Positions 21,861 to 32,796 of a stretch of 64,000 nucleotides of DNA are shown piece by piece. Origin of the DNA: Rutpela maculata (Eukaryota > Arthropoda > Insecta > Coleoptera > Cerambycidae); assembly GCA_936432065.2 (NCBI GenBank), contig OW386285.2, positions 39,363,920-39,427,919 of the forward strand, given 5' to 3'. The translations under genes were made by a program, and so were the position numbers. Positions within the stretch are counted from its first letter, which is position 1. Every line of letters starts with the position of its first letter. The notes under the pieces are model-generated. The model made no database searches and was not told the DNA's origin. It worked only from the letters and a program-made list of their open reading frames with translations.

Positions 21861-22033
21861 GGCAATCCAACAACCTGTCAAATTATTTTGGCAATATGAC
21901 GTGGCGGGCAAACACGGGGTTTATTTTAATTGACTCGCGGAAACGTAGCCGAGGCAACCGAAAAACAAACTAACAAACGTTTAATGGATTTTTGTCCGCC
22001 ACGCCATGTTAAAAGTCACCTGGTTTGGATTGC
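21861..22033. mobile_element. PIF/Harbinger-type MITE, TTA target duplication
   Basis: Inverted ends GGCAATCCAACAACCTG and the complement of GCAATCCAAACCAGGTG continue, with gaps, through GTGGCGGGCAAA and its mate for about 55 bp. TTA lies directly outside on both sides (21858-21860 and 22034-22036). Length 173 bp, non-coding. Confidence 0.7.
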
Positions 22034-22384
22034 TTAATAGGGAAAGGTCGACTATCTCGTTTTTTGCGACGGAAAGAGATGGGCGAAAGACACTCTTCTA
22101 ATGGTCCAAGAGCTAGAGCAACGGTTTCGTTACGTCATTTTTAATCAGGTTAAAACTTTCATAATCTGTCTCTTGTAGCGTAACAATAAGATAATCGGCA
22201 ACCGTCTGAGGGTGGCTTTTGCGCCCCTAGATTTTTAAAGGGTGAATTAAAATTATTAAAAGTACATTTTTATAATCAGTCTGGTACTTTGGGATATCAA
22301 AGTTGAAAATATTTCAAGTGAATAAAAAAATCGCCAGACCGGTGGGTGGGTGGAAAGTGGGTGCAAGAGGGGGTTAAAGTGGAA

Positions 22385-22453
22385 TAGCTCAGTGCGTAAG
22401 GTTCTCGCTTGGGATGCGAGAGGGTCCCGGGTTCAACTCCTTGACCCACTGAA
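22385..22453 (+). tRNA. tRNA-Pro-like sequence, probably pseudogene or SINE head
   Basis: A TAGCTCAGTGCG A-box-like phrase is followed by a perfect 5-bp anticodon stem (CTCGC and GCGAG) around the loop TTGGGAT. A T-arm with GGGTTCAACTCC comes next. The block from TTCTCGCTT to GGGTTCAA closely resembles eukaryotic tRNA-Pro. Read literally the anticodon is GGG, which eukaryotes normally avoid for proline. The D-stem is poor, only five acceptor pairs form, and the T-stem has a mismatch. A T run follows at once and could end Pol III transcription. A decayed tRNA or the head of a tRNA-derived SINE is more likely than a working tRNA. Confidence 0.4.
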
Positions 22454-22551
22454 TTTTTTTTTTACCGATTAATGTATTTTTTTACTAATTCAGGTTTGAT
22501 TTGACGGCAGAAATAATATTTTCCTTCCTCTTTCTTGTAATATAAAAAAAA

Positions 22552-22770
22552 GTGGTCTAGCCTGCGGACCAAACCAGTTATGTATTTGGATCCGCTGAAA
22601 CCAAATCCGAAGTCAGAATTGTCAGATTGCTTCTTTTTTCACCCCTACCCCCCCAAAAAACGCCTCCCCAATAAAGTAGTCTAGCCTGCGGACCATACCA
22701 TGCCAGTGCATCCTTATGTATTTTGACACTCTGAAACCGAATCCAAAGTCAAAATTGTCAGATTGCTTGT
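22552..22770 (+). repeat. Two direct copies of an about 85-bp phrase
   Basis: GTCTAGCCTGCGGACC starts both copies (about 22555 and 22679). Both continue to a TGAAACCRAATCC then TTGTCAGATTGCTT ending. They lie directly upstream of the CXC-family relic and may be its 5' untranslated or terminal sequence. Confidence 0.6.
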
Positions 22771-22905
22771 TTTTCTAATTAGTTCTAGTCTCTACTGTTT
22801 CTACTGTTGTTTTGCTTTGTATATATTCTATTTGTCTTCGCAGATAATCCACAAACAGCAATATTATATGTTAAAAGGGGGTGGAATTTATAGAAGATAT
22901 ATTTC

Positions 22906-23930
22906 TTGCAACAAAATTTCAATCAGTCATTTAAATATTGTCACGATAATACCAAAACAATAGTGGTTGGTGAGGAAGTTGATTTGTTTATAATTTTAAT
23001 TGCAAGAGCGTTACCTGAACACGAAATTTATTTTTTAAAACCAGGAAAAGGCAAAATCGAAACCAAAATATACTCACCGAACAGTTTGGTCCAGTTCAGC
23101 AATACCAAAACGCATATTTTATTGATCCATGCTATTAGCGGATGTGACACAACATGTCTATGTGTGTGTCCGTCCTGGTTGAGTGGTAGAATAGCCATTG
23201 GCTAAACTCCGCCAGGACATTAAAATAAATAAGGCGATCAAAAAAAAACATCTGCATTGTTTCATACTGGGAAGAAAAAAGTCATGAAGTTGCTTCAAAA
23301 TCGCGCGGACTTTCAGGAAGTTTTCAAAATGCCACATTCTTCGCGCGAATTAATTACGGAACATGGAATTAAATTACTTCTGGAAATGTACAGTGCTCCC
23401 CCGAATGAAAACTCTATTGATCAGTACGGGTATTACTGATTTGTAAAATCAACAGACCAGTGAAATTGTCAAATCTACCACCCACATTCAGTGCGGCACA
23501 AGAACACTTATTTATAGTGTATCTCCAGGTCCAAAAATGGCTTGATAATGAGTTAAATTCTGAAGACTGGGGATGGAAGATCATCAACAATAGATTGGAA
23601 CCTATTCAAAACCTCTTGTCACCGGCTCCCGATTGGTTGATCAATACTATATTCTGCAACTGTATCAAAGGCTTTAACGCTAGTTGTAGCTGTAGAAAAC
23701 TAGGTCTCCGCTGTTCTGCAGTATGTGGGCATTGCCGTGGGCAATCTTGTTTGAACGCCGCGACGGAAGAAATAGATAGTAACAACGGAGCTATAGATAT
23801 ATAGAAGATAGAAGATATGTAGTTGAAGATACGATACCATCAACTGATCAGCCAGTTGACGAAGCTGTTTATGAAGAAGACGATGAAGTTGACACGGAAT
23901 TAGATCTGCTAGAAGAGAACGAATGATTTA
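22906..23930 (+). pseudogene. CXC-type transposon protein relic with PIN-like motif
   Basis: Three coding blocks can be followed. Block one has VVGEEVDLFIILIARALPE, KPGKGKIETKIYS and HAISGCDTT. Block two, after a small insertion at 23156-23246, continues SALFHTGKKKVMKLL and ends IDQYGYY with a stop near 23437. Block three, in another frame, has LPPTFSAAQEHLF, DWGW and the cysteine cluster FCNCIKGFNASCSCRKLG, then LRCSAVCGHCRGQSC. The cysteine spacing resembles a tesmin/TSO1 CXC domain, which binds DNA in other proteins. The EEVDLFIIL phrase resembles the acidic motif of PIN/XPG-like nucleases, but that is inference. An acidic tail runs on to about 23925. Stops and frameshifts make it non-functional. 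Confidence 0.68.
23156..23246 (+). mobile_element. Short retroposon with 5-bp target duplication
   Basis: The coding text of the surrounding relic is split between GCDTT and SALFHTG by about 91 bases flanked by AACAT on both sides (23151-23155 and 23247-23251). The insert contains GTCCTGG near its start and CCAGGAC near 23211-23217, which would pair as a tRNA-like acceptor stem around TTGAGTGGTAGAATAGCC. It ends in an A run. This suggests a tiny SINE or retroposed small RNA on the plus strand. Confidence 0.6.
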
Positions 23931-25202
23931 TGCAAAGGGTTATTTTGAGCGACAGATGTGGATTAGGTCTACTGTTTGTTACAGTTAAAAAAATACAGAC
24001 ATTGTATCTTTTCGTAACTTTTACTCAAAAACGATTGATCCTACGAAAAAAAGTGTAATGACCTTTTTTGTGTAGAATTTTACAATAAATATTTTTGCTC
24101 ACAAAAGGGATACTTTTCGAAATAATGGCGATAAACTGAAAATTTTGTATGTGGAAATAATTGTTTATGGAATTTTAATAATATAATATTTGAAATCTTC
24201 TACCCCAAAAACCCATAAAACGATACCCCACATCGGTAGTGGGGTGGGGGTGGTGATAGGGGGTAGTGGGGGGTGGCTGAAGTAAAAAAAATATTTTGAG
24301 GTTTTTGGTTCTTGTACACAGCACACACACCAAATCATAATCCCTTTAGTAATGAGGTGGGGTGGTAATGGGGGTGGCTAATGCCAAAAAATTTTTTGAG
24401 ACCTTGGCTTCTCTTGTATATACTAAATACCAATTTTATGGACTCAATAGTCAATATCTTAAATGGTTCCAGAGTAAACGTGCGCACAAAAAAGTTAGAC
24501 AGACCGACAGACAAGACAGAATTTTTTTTTACTCAAACTTAAAATCTCGACGTTTCATGACATTCTAAGCCTATTTGAACAATAAAAATTTTTAAAATTT
24601 TTTTTGTCGTTACTATACTTCCACTGGACGTGGAAGTAAAAATAAACTACATCTTGTAATAAAAAAATATATATTTTAAATAAATTATTTGACTTGAGAT
24701 TTTCCTATAAAAATATTATTCTATAAATTAAATAGAAATATGCAATATGTATTGAAAAAAGAAAATTGACACGCTATTTTTGCAAAGAAAAGTACCTATT
24801 GATTGGACTGTAGAGCTCAAAGTTCAACATGGTTTGGGTAAATGAAAATTTTGTAATTTTCACTGTTTTTTCAATAAATTTGATAAAACTAACGTTAATA
24901 TCCGTAGAATTTAGAATTTAGAACACTTTAGGTAACTGACCACAATAATTATTACATAGTCTGAAATATTATGTTATATAAAAAAGTTTTTCGTCTTTTG
25001 GGAGACAAAATGTCAATAACCCTGTTATTTACATGTTGCTATCTCCATTGGACTTCTTAATCTTAAATATGGTAACGTAAGTAACATACTGAAGTACTTT
25101 GAATCAGTGATTTCACTTAAATACTTGTTATTTTCGTGCTTCTGTCACGGTATCTTATGCATGGTAATAACTATAACAATAAATGATATCATAAATTCCT
25201 AC
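23931..25202. other. No gene seen; G-rich repeats and a transposon-tail phrase
   Basis: GGGGTGG-rich phrases repeat at 24235-24280 and 24355-24385. Then comes a phrase with repeated CAGACCGACAGACAAG near 24500, which resembles tail sequences elsewhere in the window (60830, 61130, 61815). The rest is AT-rich intronic or flanking DNA of the BCL11-like gene. Confidence 0.4.
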
Positions 25203-25393
25203 CTTATCTGGAGAGTTCTCTTTAGGTGATGGTGGAGGTGAAGAACAATTTATTATTGGTGGTACTCCTAATTCATAAATGTTTAGCATATGTGCCGCTT
25301 GTGCATGGACCATGAGATCCCAAGCATTCTGGAAAGCGTCTTTGCATTGAACACACAACAACGAGGCTGAACTATGATCATCTGGTTGCGATT
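25203..25393 (-). CDS. BCL11: BCL11-family zinc-finger gene, internal exon (C2H2 finger)
   Basis: The minus-strand exon lies between TTTTAG (acceptor, 25394-25395) and GTAGGA (donor, 25202-25201). Its 191 bases hold two leading bases and 63 codons and end in phase 0. It encodes CVQCKDAFQNAWDLMVHAQ then AAH, a C-X2-C-X12-H-X4-H finger followed by LNIYELG and a Pro/Ser-rich stretch (SSPPPSPKENSPDK). The SAW-type core, HAQ and IY after the finger match the second zinc finger of BCL11A/BCL11B (CG9650 in fly), a sequence-specific nuclear transcription factor. The exon at 50245-50370 ends with one base of a codon and this one begins with the other two, so the two splice in frame. The remaining C-terminal fingers are not in this window. 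Confidence 0.85.
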
Positions 25394-25395
25394 CT

Positions 25396-25850
25396 AAAAC
25401 AAAAATTACAATGGCATGTTGTAATATATTTTTAGCAACAAACTAATGTGAATACAAAAAAAATATCAACTTTATAGATGAATATATTCACTTAAAAATA
25501 ACTTATACTAAACATTCTTTACTTCTCATTAATCGAAATTTGTTTTCTAGGAAAATTAGATTGTATATTATCATTACCAGAAACAGTTCATTTATTTCTT
25601 GGCTAAACGTTGTCTTGTACTCTCTTTTTGCAAAAATTTAATAACGTTTATTATTATTTTCATTTGATTTAATTAAATAGGTCTATCATAACATAACCGA
25701 ACAAAAATTTGTATTCATTATGAATGAAATATTGTCATACATGTAATATTCATAATCATTTTTGAGGCAAAGTTTACAAAATCATCAATTAGCAAATGGT
25801 CTAAAAATATAAACATTAATAGAAAAGCCTAATAGATAAATCATTTCCAA
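25396..25850. other. Intron sequence, no feature
   Basis: AT-rich intronic DNA directly upstream of the exon acceptor. I see no terminal repeats or frames. Confidence 0.4.
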
Positions 25851-26363
25851 AGAGTGACCCAAAAAAAAACATATTTTTCGCCACTTGCGTTTGACTTTTA
25901 GCAAAGATGGATTTTATTTAAAAGAGGTCTAAAACTTCAAAGTAGGCGAAATTTCAAGTTGAGGATAGTTTTTGTTTCGGAGATATGACGAGTTAATTTC
26001 GTTATTTGATTCATTTACGCCAAGGCGAATCCGACATTCTCGGTTATGCACAGTATGAAGGAGTTCATATACCGAATCCAGATATTTGTGATGTATCTAT
26101 TTCTATACGTAAAGGGGCAGAACCGCATACACTTTGTGTATTTGAGAATCTTGAAGATAATGAACGAGATTGACAAGAATGTTGGATTCTTCTTGCCGTG
26201 AACAGGTCAACTAACAGGTTCGACTCGTCATATCTCCAAAACCAAAACTATGCTCAACTTGAAATTCTGCCTACTTTAAAGTATCACCATGAGCTATCAT
26301 TTAGACCACTTTTGAATCGAATTCATGAGGTCCCCAAAAAGGGGCAAAATTTTGGGTCACTCT
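25851..26363. mobile_element. Foldback element carrying a captured coding-like fragment
   Basis: The ends are AGAGTGACCCAAAA and its exact complement. Arms of about 145 bp (25851-25995 and 26218-26363) pair with moderate divergence. The loop, about 25996-26217, is unlike the arms. It reads as about 57 codons including YEGVHIPNPDICDVSISIRK and HTLCVFENLED, and continues in the same frame after one TGA into QECWILLAVNRST. I do not recognise the protein. A protein-like loop between palindromic arms suggests a captured gene fragment. No clear target duplication is seen. Confidence 0.6.
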
Positions 26364-28902
26364 TTAAAATAATAAATCAAATTCAACCTCATTAATTTAT
26401 TTAATCCATAAAATATTCAATATGAACAATTCCCAATAGTTACCAATGTAAAGTTATGACAATTACTAAATAATAACATTAAACAATAACAAATAATAAG
26501 CTTGTCCAAACTCTACATTCTAAGTATTTCTGAAAACTGCTAGTTAGGCATTTACTAAGAATATAAATACTCGGTGATCAATTGTAAAGAGGAGTCTACT
26601 TCAGAGTTTAGTCAAGAGTCTAGTATAGACTAATTGATAATAGACCAACATATTCCCTTGGGCGGTGTTTAGTTGACAACCTCTCCTCCATGATGTGCAT
26701 ATGGTAAGGTCTTTGGTATTTAATTAAACTATTTTATGGCCTGTTACCCATTTACCATCCAGATTTAATTGGTTAATAAATTATGTTATTTTTTTTTATC
26801 CGTTTTGAATAAGTTCTCTCGACAACCTAAACCTTTCCAAAAGCCAAGTGGCACCTAGTTATGATTATCGAAACGGGTGACAATATTAAAGAAAAACTTG
26901 TTTATGCGAATGTGTAGATCATTTTTTATAAACGCGATAACTTCTGTTAAGTTTAAAATTTGTAGTTTATACATGGTATGTATGTAAAATGGGGTGGTAG
27001 ATTATTCCCTATTGAAATTGGACCATATCCGTCACACAGGGTGATCGCCGGAAGCGCGCAAACCGTCATATTTTACGTAAACTACGCTTTATTATAATTT
27101 GAGAGCAAACTTTTATTAAGACTTTTGATTAGGCAGAAAACGAAGTTTTGGAGGATGTCGGAACTTCATATGCAGTTGTTCCTAAAAGTATAATATAGCG
27201 CACGGGACAAACTGAAAAGCTGAATTTTCCATTTCCTCCTCATAAGGGGACAGAATCCTAGGATTTTTCGAGAAACCCACGTTAACTTCCGTAAGGCACC
27301 CAAGAATGAAATATTTAACACCAAATTTTGCATGGTAATATAGTTAAACTCTTATTTGACCTGTTAGTCGGGGAGCCTGTAGAACACACTACCAGGCGTC
27401 AAATTGACGCGACACCAATTTATATTTAGAAGTCGCGTTTTGCCCCGTTCTTCCACTCCCAAGCGGGTTCGAGATAAGATATGCTTCGATAGACGAGTAA
27501 TGGGTCAAGGCTGCACTACCTCAGATCAATAACGACGCCATCTCAATTTTTTACTGACAATAAGGGCCTTTACGTCTTTGGATTGTTGCGTCTCCGACGG
27601 GATTGGAATTTGACGTGATTTGGATCTGTTTATGCAGTAATAAGTGGTCTGACGTCTTTTGGTTTCTGCTATTTTTGCATAAAAAAACCCTATCGTCATA
27701 TCGAAGATTTCTCTCCGACGGGATTGGAATTTGACGTGATTGAACACTGAGTATCAAACTTAGAGAATCATGAGATCCCGATTAACTCAGCTGTTTAGGT
27801 CTTTCAAACGAAAACTTCAGGGATTAAGACCAGCAACAAGTCCTTACATCAATAAAATGCAATTAGTTCAAAGAATACCATTTATTTAATAAGTATAAAA
27901 TAATACAATATTATGTGAAAGAATCACACTTCCCCAACTAAGGCAAATTAATTTTTAACCATACAAGTGAGAGCGGTAACAATCGATTAGGTAGAAAAGA
28001 TTCATTTAACTTCCTCAGAATTTAATGAAAGCTTTTTAAAAAGAATTTAAACATTTTGTATTTTGATAAATATGGCTGACTGAAAATAATATAAAAATAT
28101 TTTACTTAAAAAATTTTGGTTCGCTTATGGGAAACAGATAGTGATTATATCATTCACAGGACGGAGTTCATGAGTTTAATAACTTTCGGCCAGTCTTACG
28201 ACGTACTTGTCCTCACGCAGGGTCAATATAGGAAAAATGGCAGCGACTCGCATCCGAACGACTTTTATGCAAAATGGACTTTTGAGTCCTTTATTATTTG
28301 GAAAGCCCTGCTATTGGCTTTCCTACTATGCATCGCTTTGTATTGAGCACCCAATGCACTCGACCAAATTACGAGTCGCTAGGTGAATCCAAACTTGTTC
28401 TATGCGAGAAACCGGCCTTGTGCATTTTCATTGATTTTTTGCTAAGCCGCTTTTGCCAAATTGGTCGGTTTCGCCTTTTTGATACATTGCTTTGCTAAAA
28501 TTTTATAGTCAGTCTTTAGAACAGGGTGTATTATAGTGACTGTACCTCCATGGTCAATGTCTTTGGCGGAGGAATTAAAGTTGAAAATATTTTGAATATT
28601 TTCAAAGTACTTTTTTGGCGTACTTTTTAAAAAGTGTGTGATTTATTTTTCCGGGACCACCATATACTTTCACTCTCATATCCTGAACCGAAATATATTT
28701 TCCTAAATAAAAATTTGGTGTTTCTTCGAATTTTTACCCGATTGTGCCTAATCTCTTATCGAACTCATAACGGTCCTTTTGGACTAGTCTGTGGCTCTGA
28801 AGTCTCTTAGACTCGTGAAAATGTCCTTAAATGAAATTTTTGCCTAAGTCGAATTTTTATTTTAGCTTCAACTTAGGTCAATTCTGGAAGGTTCTACAAC
28901 AA
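26364..28902. other. Intron sequence with short repeats, no gene
   Basis: A direct repeat of about 37 bp (TCCGACGGGATTGGAATTTG onward) occurs at about 27592 and 27713, separated by about 120 bp. Two short hairpin phrases resembling the interior of the MITE at 13864 occur near 28838-28885. The open frames around 27526-27757 and 28116-28498 have no recognisable domain. Confidence 0.4.
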
Positions 28903-29280
28903 GCCCACCGTAGCTGTACGTGCACCTCTCCCCCCGATCCTTGGGGACAATGTTTTTCATAAAGATTAAAGCCTAAGGAACAATTTAAGACAAGTCCCCA
29001 AAAAAAGAACTGGCTGTTCTTTCAAAATGGCGGCCATATGTTAAAAGAAACTGTTGCCAATATTGTTTTTGTCATTTAACACAAAAACTAAAAAAGATGG
29101 ACAAAAACTTTTTCCACAAAAAACAATGTGCATAAAGTTTTCTACAATTTTGCTCCTATACAATATTTTGATAGACTGTTTTCCAGATAAATGAGTTCAA
29201 AATTAAGAAAACATGGAAATTCATATGTCGGTAAATCATTTAGAGGAAATAACTTTTACAATTATTGTAAGGTGTATAAT

Positions 29281-30366
29281 TAGGGTTTGGGTCCCGGGAC
29301 GTCTCGTGTCTTGAAGTCCCGGGACTTTTCCCAAATTTAATTGTCTCGTGTCCCAAGACTTTCGGGTCGAGACTCGAGACACGCTTGTAATAATTTTATT
29401 TACAAGAGGTCATAATAAGCTTTATTGGCTTCTTCTTCTGGAGTCAATCGTTACTTTATTGCAGCCAGTCAAGATAGCTGTAGGGGCCTTAGGCAGACAA
29501 AACTTTTCGCTGCTCATAGCCGAAGCAATAATTAACGTTTTACTGGAAAAAAATTAAATCGACATCAACGGCATATGATCAACTGGCGGCACGATTCTTT
29601 GAAACAAAACCCGTATAGAAGAAAGAAGATCACAACGGTTATGTGTTTGTTAAAATATTTGCACACTGGCCACCACAGCCACAGCTCACAGTCCCAAAAT
29701 ATGGATTTTTTAAATAAAAATGCACATCTTCACGCACATCATTATTGCAGACTCTTTGAAAATATCTCTCGTAACCCTACGTCAGATTTGGAAATAATAG
29801 ACACCGAATCCAGTACCACTAGCTTCACAGCCACAGTCACAGTACACAATGAACCCGATGAGTTGTTTCAAAGTCAAATGGAACAGGCAATCAACAAAAT
29901 CACTGAAAATGTACCCGAAGTTCCTGTACAAAAACCAAGAGCAACATTAAAAAAGGAGGAAGGAAGCAACCGGAAAACGTACTGAAAGTTTAGAACTTCT
30001 TTATAAAGCTTTAAACACATTAAAACCGACATATAACGAACTATCGATTAGTCTTTTTTCTTAATTTAATACAATAGGCTTTTACAAAAATTAGTGCATT
30101 AACAGCTTTCTCCGACAATTTGTTTCTGATTTTTGTAATAATGCCTCCGAACAAAGAGTTGTCCGGAGGAGAAATTAATTTGATTTTATGTTCAATAAAT
30201 ATTTGTTTTTACTAAAATGGCGATTTTATTGATACATCTCGTCAAAAATGAACTCTATTCAAATTTTATTCTGAAAAGTCTCGAAGTCCCGGGACGTCCC
30301 GGGACTTTGATCCTGCGATGTCTCGTGTCCCAGGACTTTAAGAATGTCGAGACTTCCCAAACCGTA
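29281..30366 (+). mobile_element. hAT element with perfect 8-bp target duplication
   Basis: The termini are TAGGGTTTGGG and the complement of TACGGTTTGGG. TGTATAAT lies immediately outside on both sides (29273-29280 and 30367-30374), a perfect 8-bp duplication as made by hAT transposases. The subterminal regions are full of CCCGGGAC and CTCGTGTC motifs in both orientations (about 29292-29390 and 30268-30350), probable transposase-binding sites. At 1,086 bp it is an internally deleted copy. Confidence 0.85.
29575..30130 (+). pseudogene. hAT transposase C-terminal remnant
   Basis: A 136-codon frame (29575-29985) includes a Ser/Thr-rich stretch and FQSQMEQAINKITEN. Shifting frame near 29970 continues TESLELLYKALNTLKPTYNE. 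Another shift then gives AFTKISALTAFSDNLFLIF. The order and sense of these blocks resemble the end of hAT transposases, where LYxALxxxxPTS, a FS block and TKIRxRLSDxxLxALxFL form the dimerisation region. Frameshifts and lost catalytic parts show it is dead. The surrounding hAT termini support the assignment. Confidence 0.55.
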
Positions 30367-30567
30367 TGTATAATATAACTTTATATTATTAACATAACAA
30401 AAAATAAAATAAACTGAAAAAGATTAATAATAATATAATTTGCAGACATTTATCTCGAAAACGGTATCAATGGGTTATGAGCAGATTAGGGTTAGAAGTG
30501 TTCATAGTGACATCTTTTGAATTCTGCTGGCTCATTCCAATAAAATTATATGTAAATTACTCTTTGA

Positions 30568-31219
30568 CATCCGCATTAGCAGAAGAGTACGGACCTCAAA
30601 AATGTTCGGCATTACTGGGCCTTCTTTTATTTACTGGATGCGACTGAGTCAGCGCCTTTAAGGGAAAAGGAAAGATGAAACCCCTAAAAATGTTACTTTC
30701 TCCCAAATATACCAATTATATCCGAACATTTTAAGATTTGAGGAGCAGCTGGAATATTTATGATAAACTAGTCATTAAAGGAGTTTATATGTGCCATATA
30801 TGGATTAAAAAAATGTGTTAGCGTGGACGAGCTCCGCCTAATTGCCATTAGACAGAAATGTGGTAACAAAGATTTGTCTTTATCAATTGACACTAAGGTT
30901 GATTTTTCTTCGATTCCATCATCAAGAGTTTTCCTTATCGGCCATATTAAAAGGCATGGTTACCAAACGCGTATAAGGTATTAACAATATTCCAAATGAT
31001 TACGGATGGCAAGAAAATGGAGAACCTCTTTGATGTTCAGCAGATAAAATACTGCCTCAATCGTTTACTGAAATTCTTCAGGAGATGATTCCAAATCAAA
31101 TCATAATACATGAAAGTGAAGATGATAACGATATCATAAATGAAGCAATAGATGAAGAAGACTTGGAAGAAATATTCGAAGTATTGGGGGACAGCGTTAG
31201 TGAACCTGAAAGCGAATGA
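30568..31219 (+). pseudogene. CXC-type transposon protein relic, middle region
   Basis: The frame reads ALLGLLLFTGCD, a stop, then VSAFKGKGKMKPLKMLLSPK. This is the TGCD-xxS-AFxGKGK core seen in the other relics. Shifted frames further on give VDELRLIAIRQKCGN, SSRVFLIGHIKR and an acidic C-terminus from about 31085 (SFTEILQEMIPN, EEDLEEIFEVLG, SEPESE) ending at 31219. There are several stops and frameshifts. No CXC cysteine cluster is seen here, so this copy may belong to a sister lineage without it. It lies between the inverted arms of the element at 28903-31552. Confidence 0.5.
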
Positions 31220-31552
31220 GGTGTTAAGGTTTATATTGTATTTTATATTTTATTTTAAGAGCTGAATCATTTACCTGGAAAATGGTAAATCCTATCCAAA
31301 TATTGTATAGGAACAAAATTTTAGAAAATATTATGCACTTGTTTTTTGTGCCGAAAGTTTTTCTTCATCTTTTTTAGTTTTTGTGTTAAATGACGAAAAC
31401 AATATTTGCAATTTTTTTTTATAAACGGACGCCATCTTGAAAGTACAGCAAGTTTTTTTTTGGGGTGAGCATGTCTAAAATCGTTTCTTAGGCTTTAATC
31501 TTTATGAAAAACATTGTCCACAAGGATCGGGCACATAGAGTTAGGATGGGCT

Positions 31553-32479
31553 CCCGTAGTATGTGAATAATTTCAACAAGTGATTTTTTTTTGCATAATG
31601 TAGACGGAGTTGCCACCATTATTAATTAAAGTTTTCCACCAAAATATCATTGTCATTACGGCCACCATCATAGAATAATGACGGTCAAAATATGTTTGCT
31701 ACCCTGTTAGTTCAATCCTAAAATTAGATATTACCAGTAGTGTATGAAGTGAAAATATCTACAACTTTCATTTAAATAATGTTTCTCCATCGTTACAACT
31801 TTACGATTTACAGCCTGCGGAATAGTGAAAATTTGTGCTTCCTTGTAGATATTTGCAATCTCCACGCCCGTGTCTACGTAGCGATTAGTTATTATCAATA
31901 TCGTAGATTATAAAATTTCCCAAAAGTTTTGTTTAAACAATTTTCTTCTACGGTCAATTGTTTAAAAATTTTAAAAATTACAGCAGTTCGAAATTTGAAA
32001 AACTTTGTCTAATTTCGGAAATACGCCTGCCTCCATTGTTCCGACGTCATTAATAGTCATTTTCAATTTTGCAATAAATCAGTAAAACTGATTTAAATTA
32101 GTGTTATTTGTTCAATTTTTGTTCGAATTTTTTGAGTTCTTACTGATCTGTCAATACAACAGTATTAGTACACGCAAATTAGATTAAAAAATAGTGAATA
32201 GAAGAAATAATTTATAAAGTAAGTAATAATATTTGAGATGCGTACTCTAGATGGAGTTAGATATAGGTACCCGAAAAGTCTCCCCCCCATTTGGGGGTGG
32301 AACGTCCCTTTTTTTTTGCAAAAACCACCCCTAACGGGGACTCAAAGCTGGCTATTCACTTTTATCTTAAAAACCGTTCGTCGGAAGAGAAAAAAGCGTG
32401 GGAAATAAAAAACTGGTCATTAAATTCTGCATTCAAAATGATCTATTATCCTTGTTGCTTATCCTCACCTATTTCGTGT
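31553..32479. other. No gene; dispersed-repeat fragment
   Basis: The text from about 31700 to 32010 resembles 49020-49330 and part of 45000-45090. Shared phrases are CCTAAAATTA..TATTACCA and CAGC(A/T)GYTCGAAATTTGAAAA. It is therefore a dispersed repeat of unknown class. A CCCCCCCATTTGGGGG-type patch lies near 32280. Confidence 0.4.
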
Positions 32480-32796
32480 TAACAGCATCAGAACAGAGTT
32501 TGGAGCGCACAGCCAAAAATCAATCCTATTCGAAGTTTCGAAGAGTGTTGGCGTGCAGTAGACTCAGTAGGAGATAACGATGCAAGATTTCATGCACTTT
32601 TTGCCACTGACTTAATGAAACATTTGTACCGGAATTCATTCAAAGAATGATCGGGTTCTGCCCCATAAAGGTCTAAGATGACTTTTTGACCTTCTATATC
32701 TATAACATCAGGGTGAGAATTGGGATATTTCAAACATTCCACGTTTTTTTTTTGTAATCCTATGTCTAGAAGAGACCTATAATAAACTTGTTCCAA
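32480..32796 (-). pseudogene. CXC-type transposon protein relic (minus strand)
   Basis: The minus-strand frame from 32796 has CLKYPNSHPDVIDIEGQKVI, then LDLYGAEPDHSLNEFRYKCF and IKSVAKSA before a stop. The same frame continues NLASLSPTESTARQHSSKL. The layout, a GxxxLxLYGA block followed by LNxxRYxxFxKS and an LASLPPTxxAAxQHS block, is that of the CXC-family proteins seen at 23260-23560 in the other orientation. Function unknown; the copy is 5' and 3' truncated. Confidence 0.5.

Larger units (their letters stand above)
28903..31552. mobile_element. DNA-transposon-like element with about 270-bp inverted arms
   Basis: The left arm, about 28903-29180 (containing GACAATGTTTTTCATAAAGA), pairs with the right arm, about 31290-31552. 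The right arm carries the complementary text, including the GTGTTAAATGACGAAAACAA phrase. Between the arms lie a later hAT insertion (29281-30366) and a CXC-family coding relic (30568-31219). The ends begin roughly AGCCCACCGTA and its degenerate mate; no target duplication could be read. Confidence 0.6.

Noticed and set aside
27526..27757. Two overlapping minus-strand frames around 27.6 kb
   Set aside because: They reflect a 37-bp direct repeat read in two frames; no domain.
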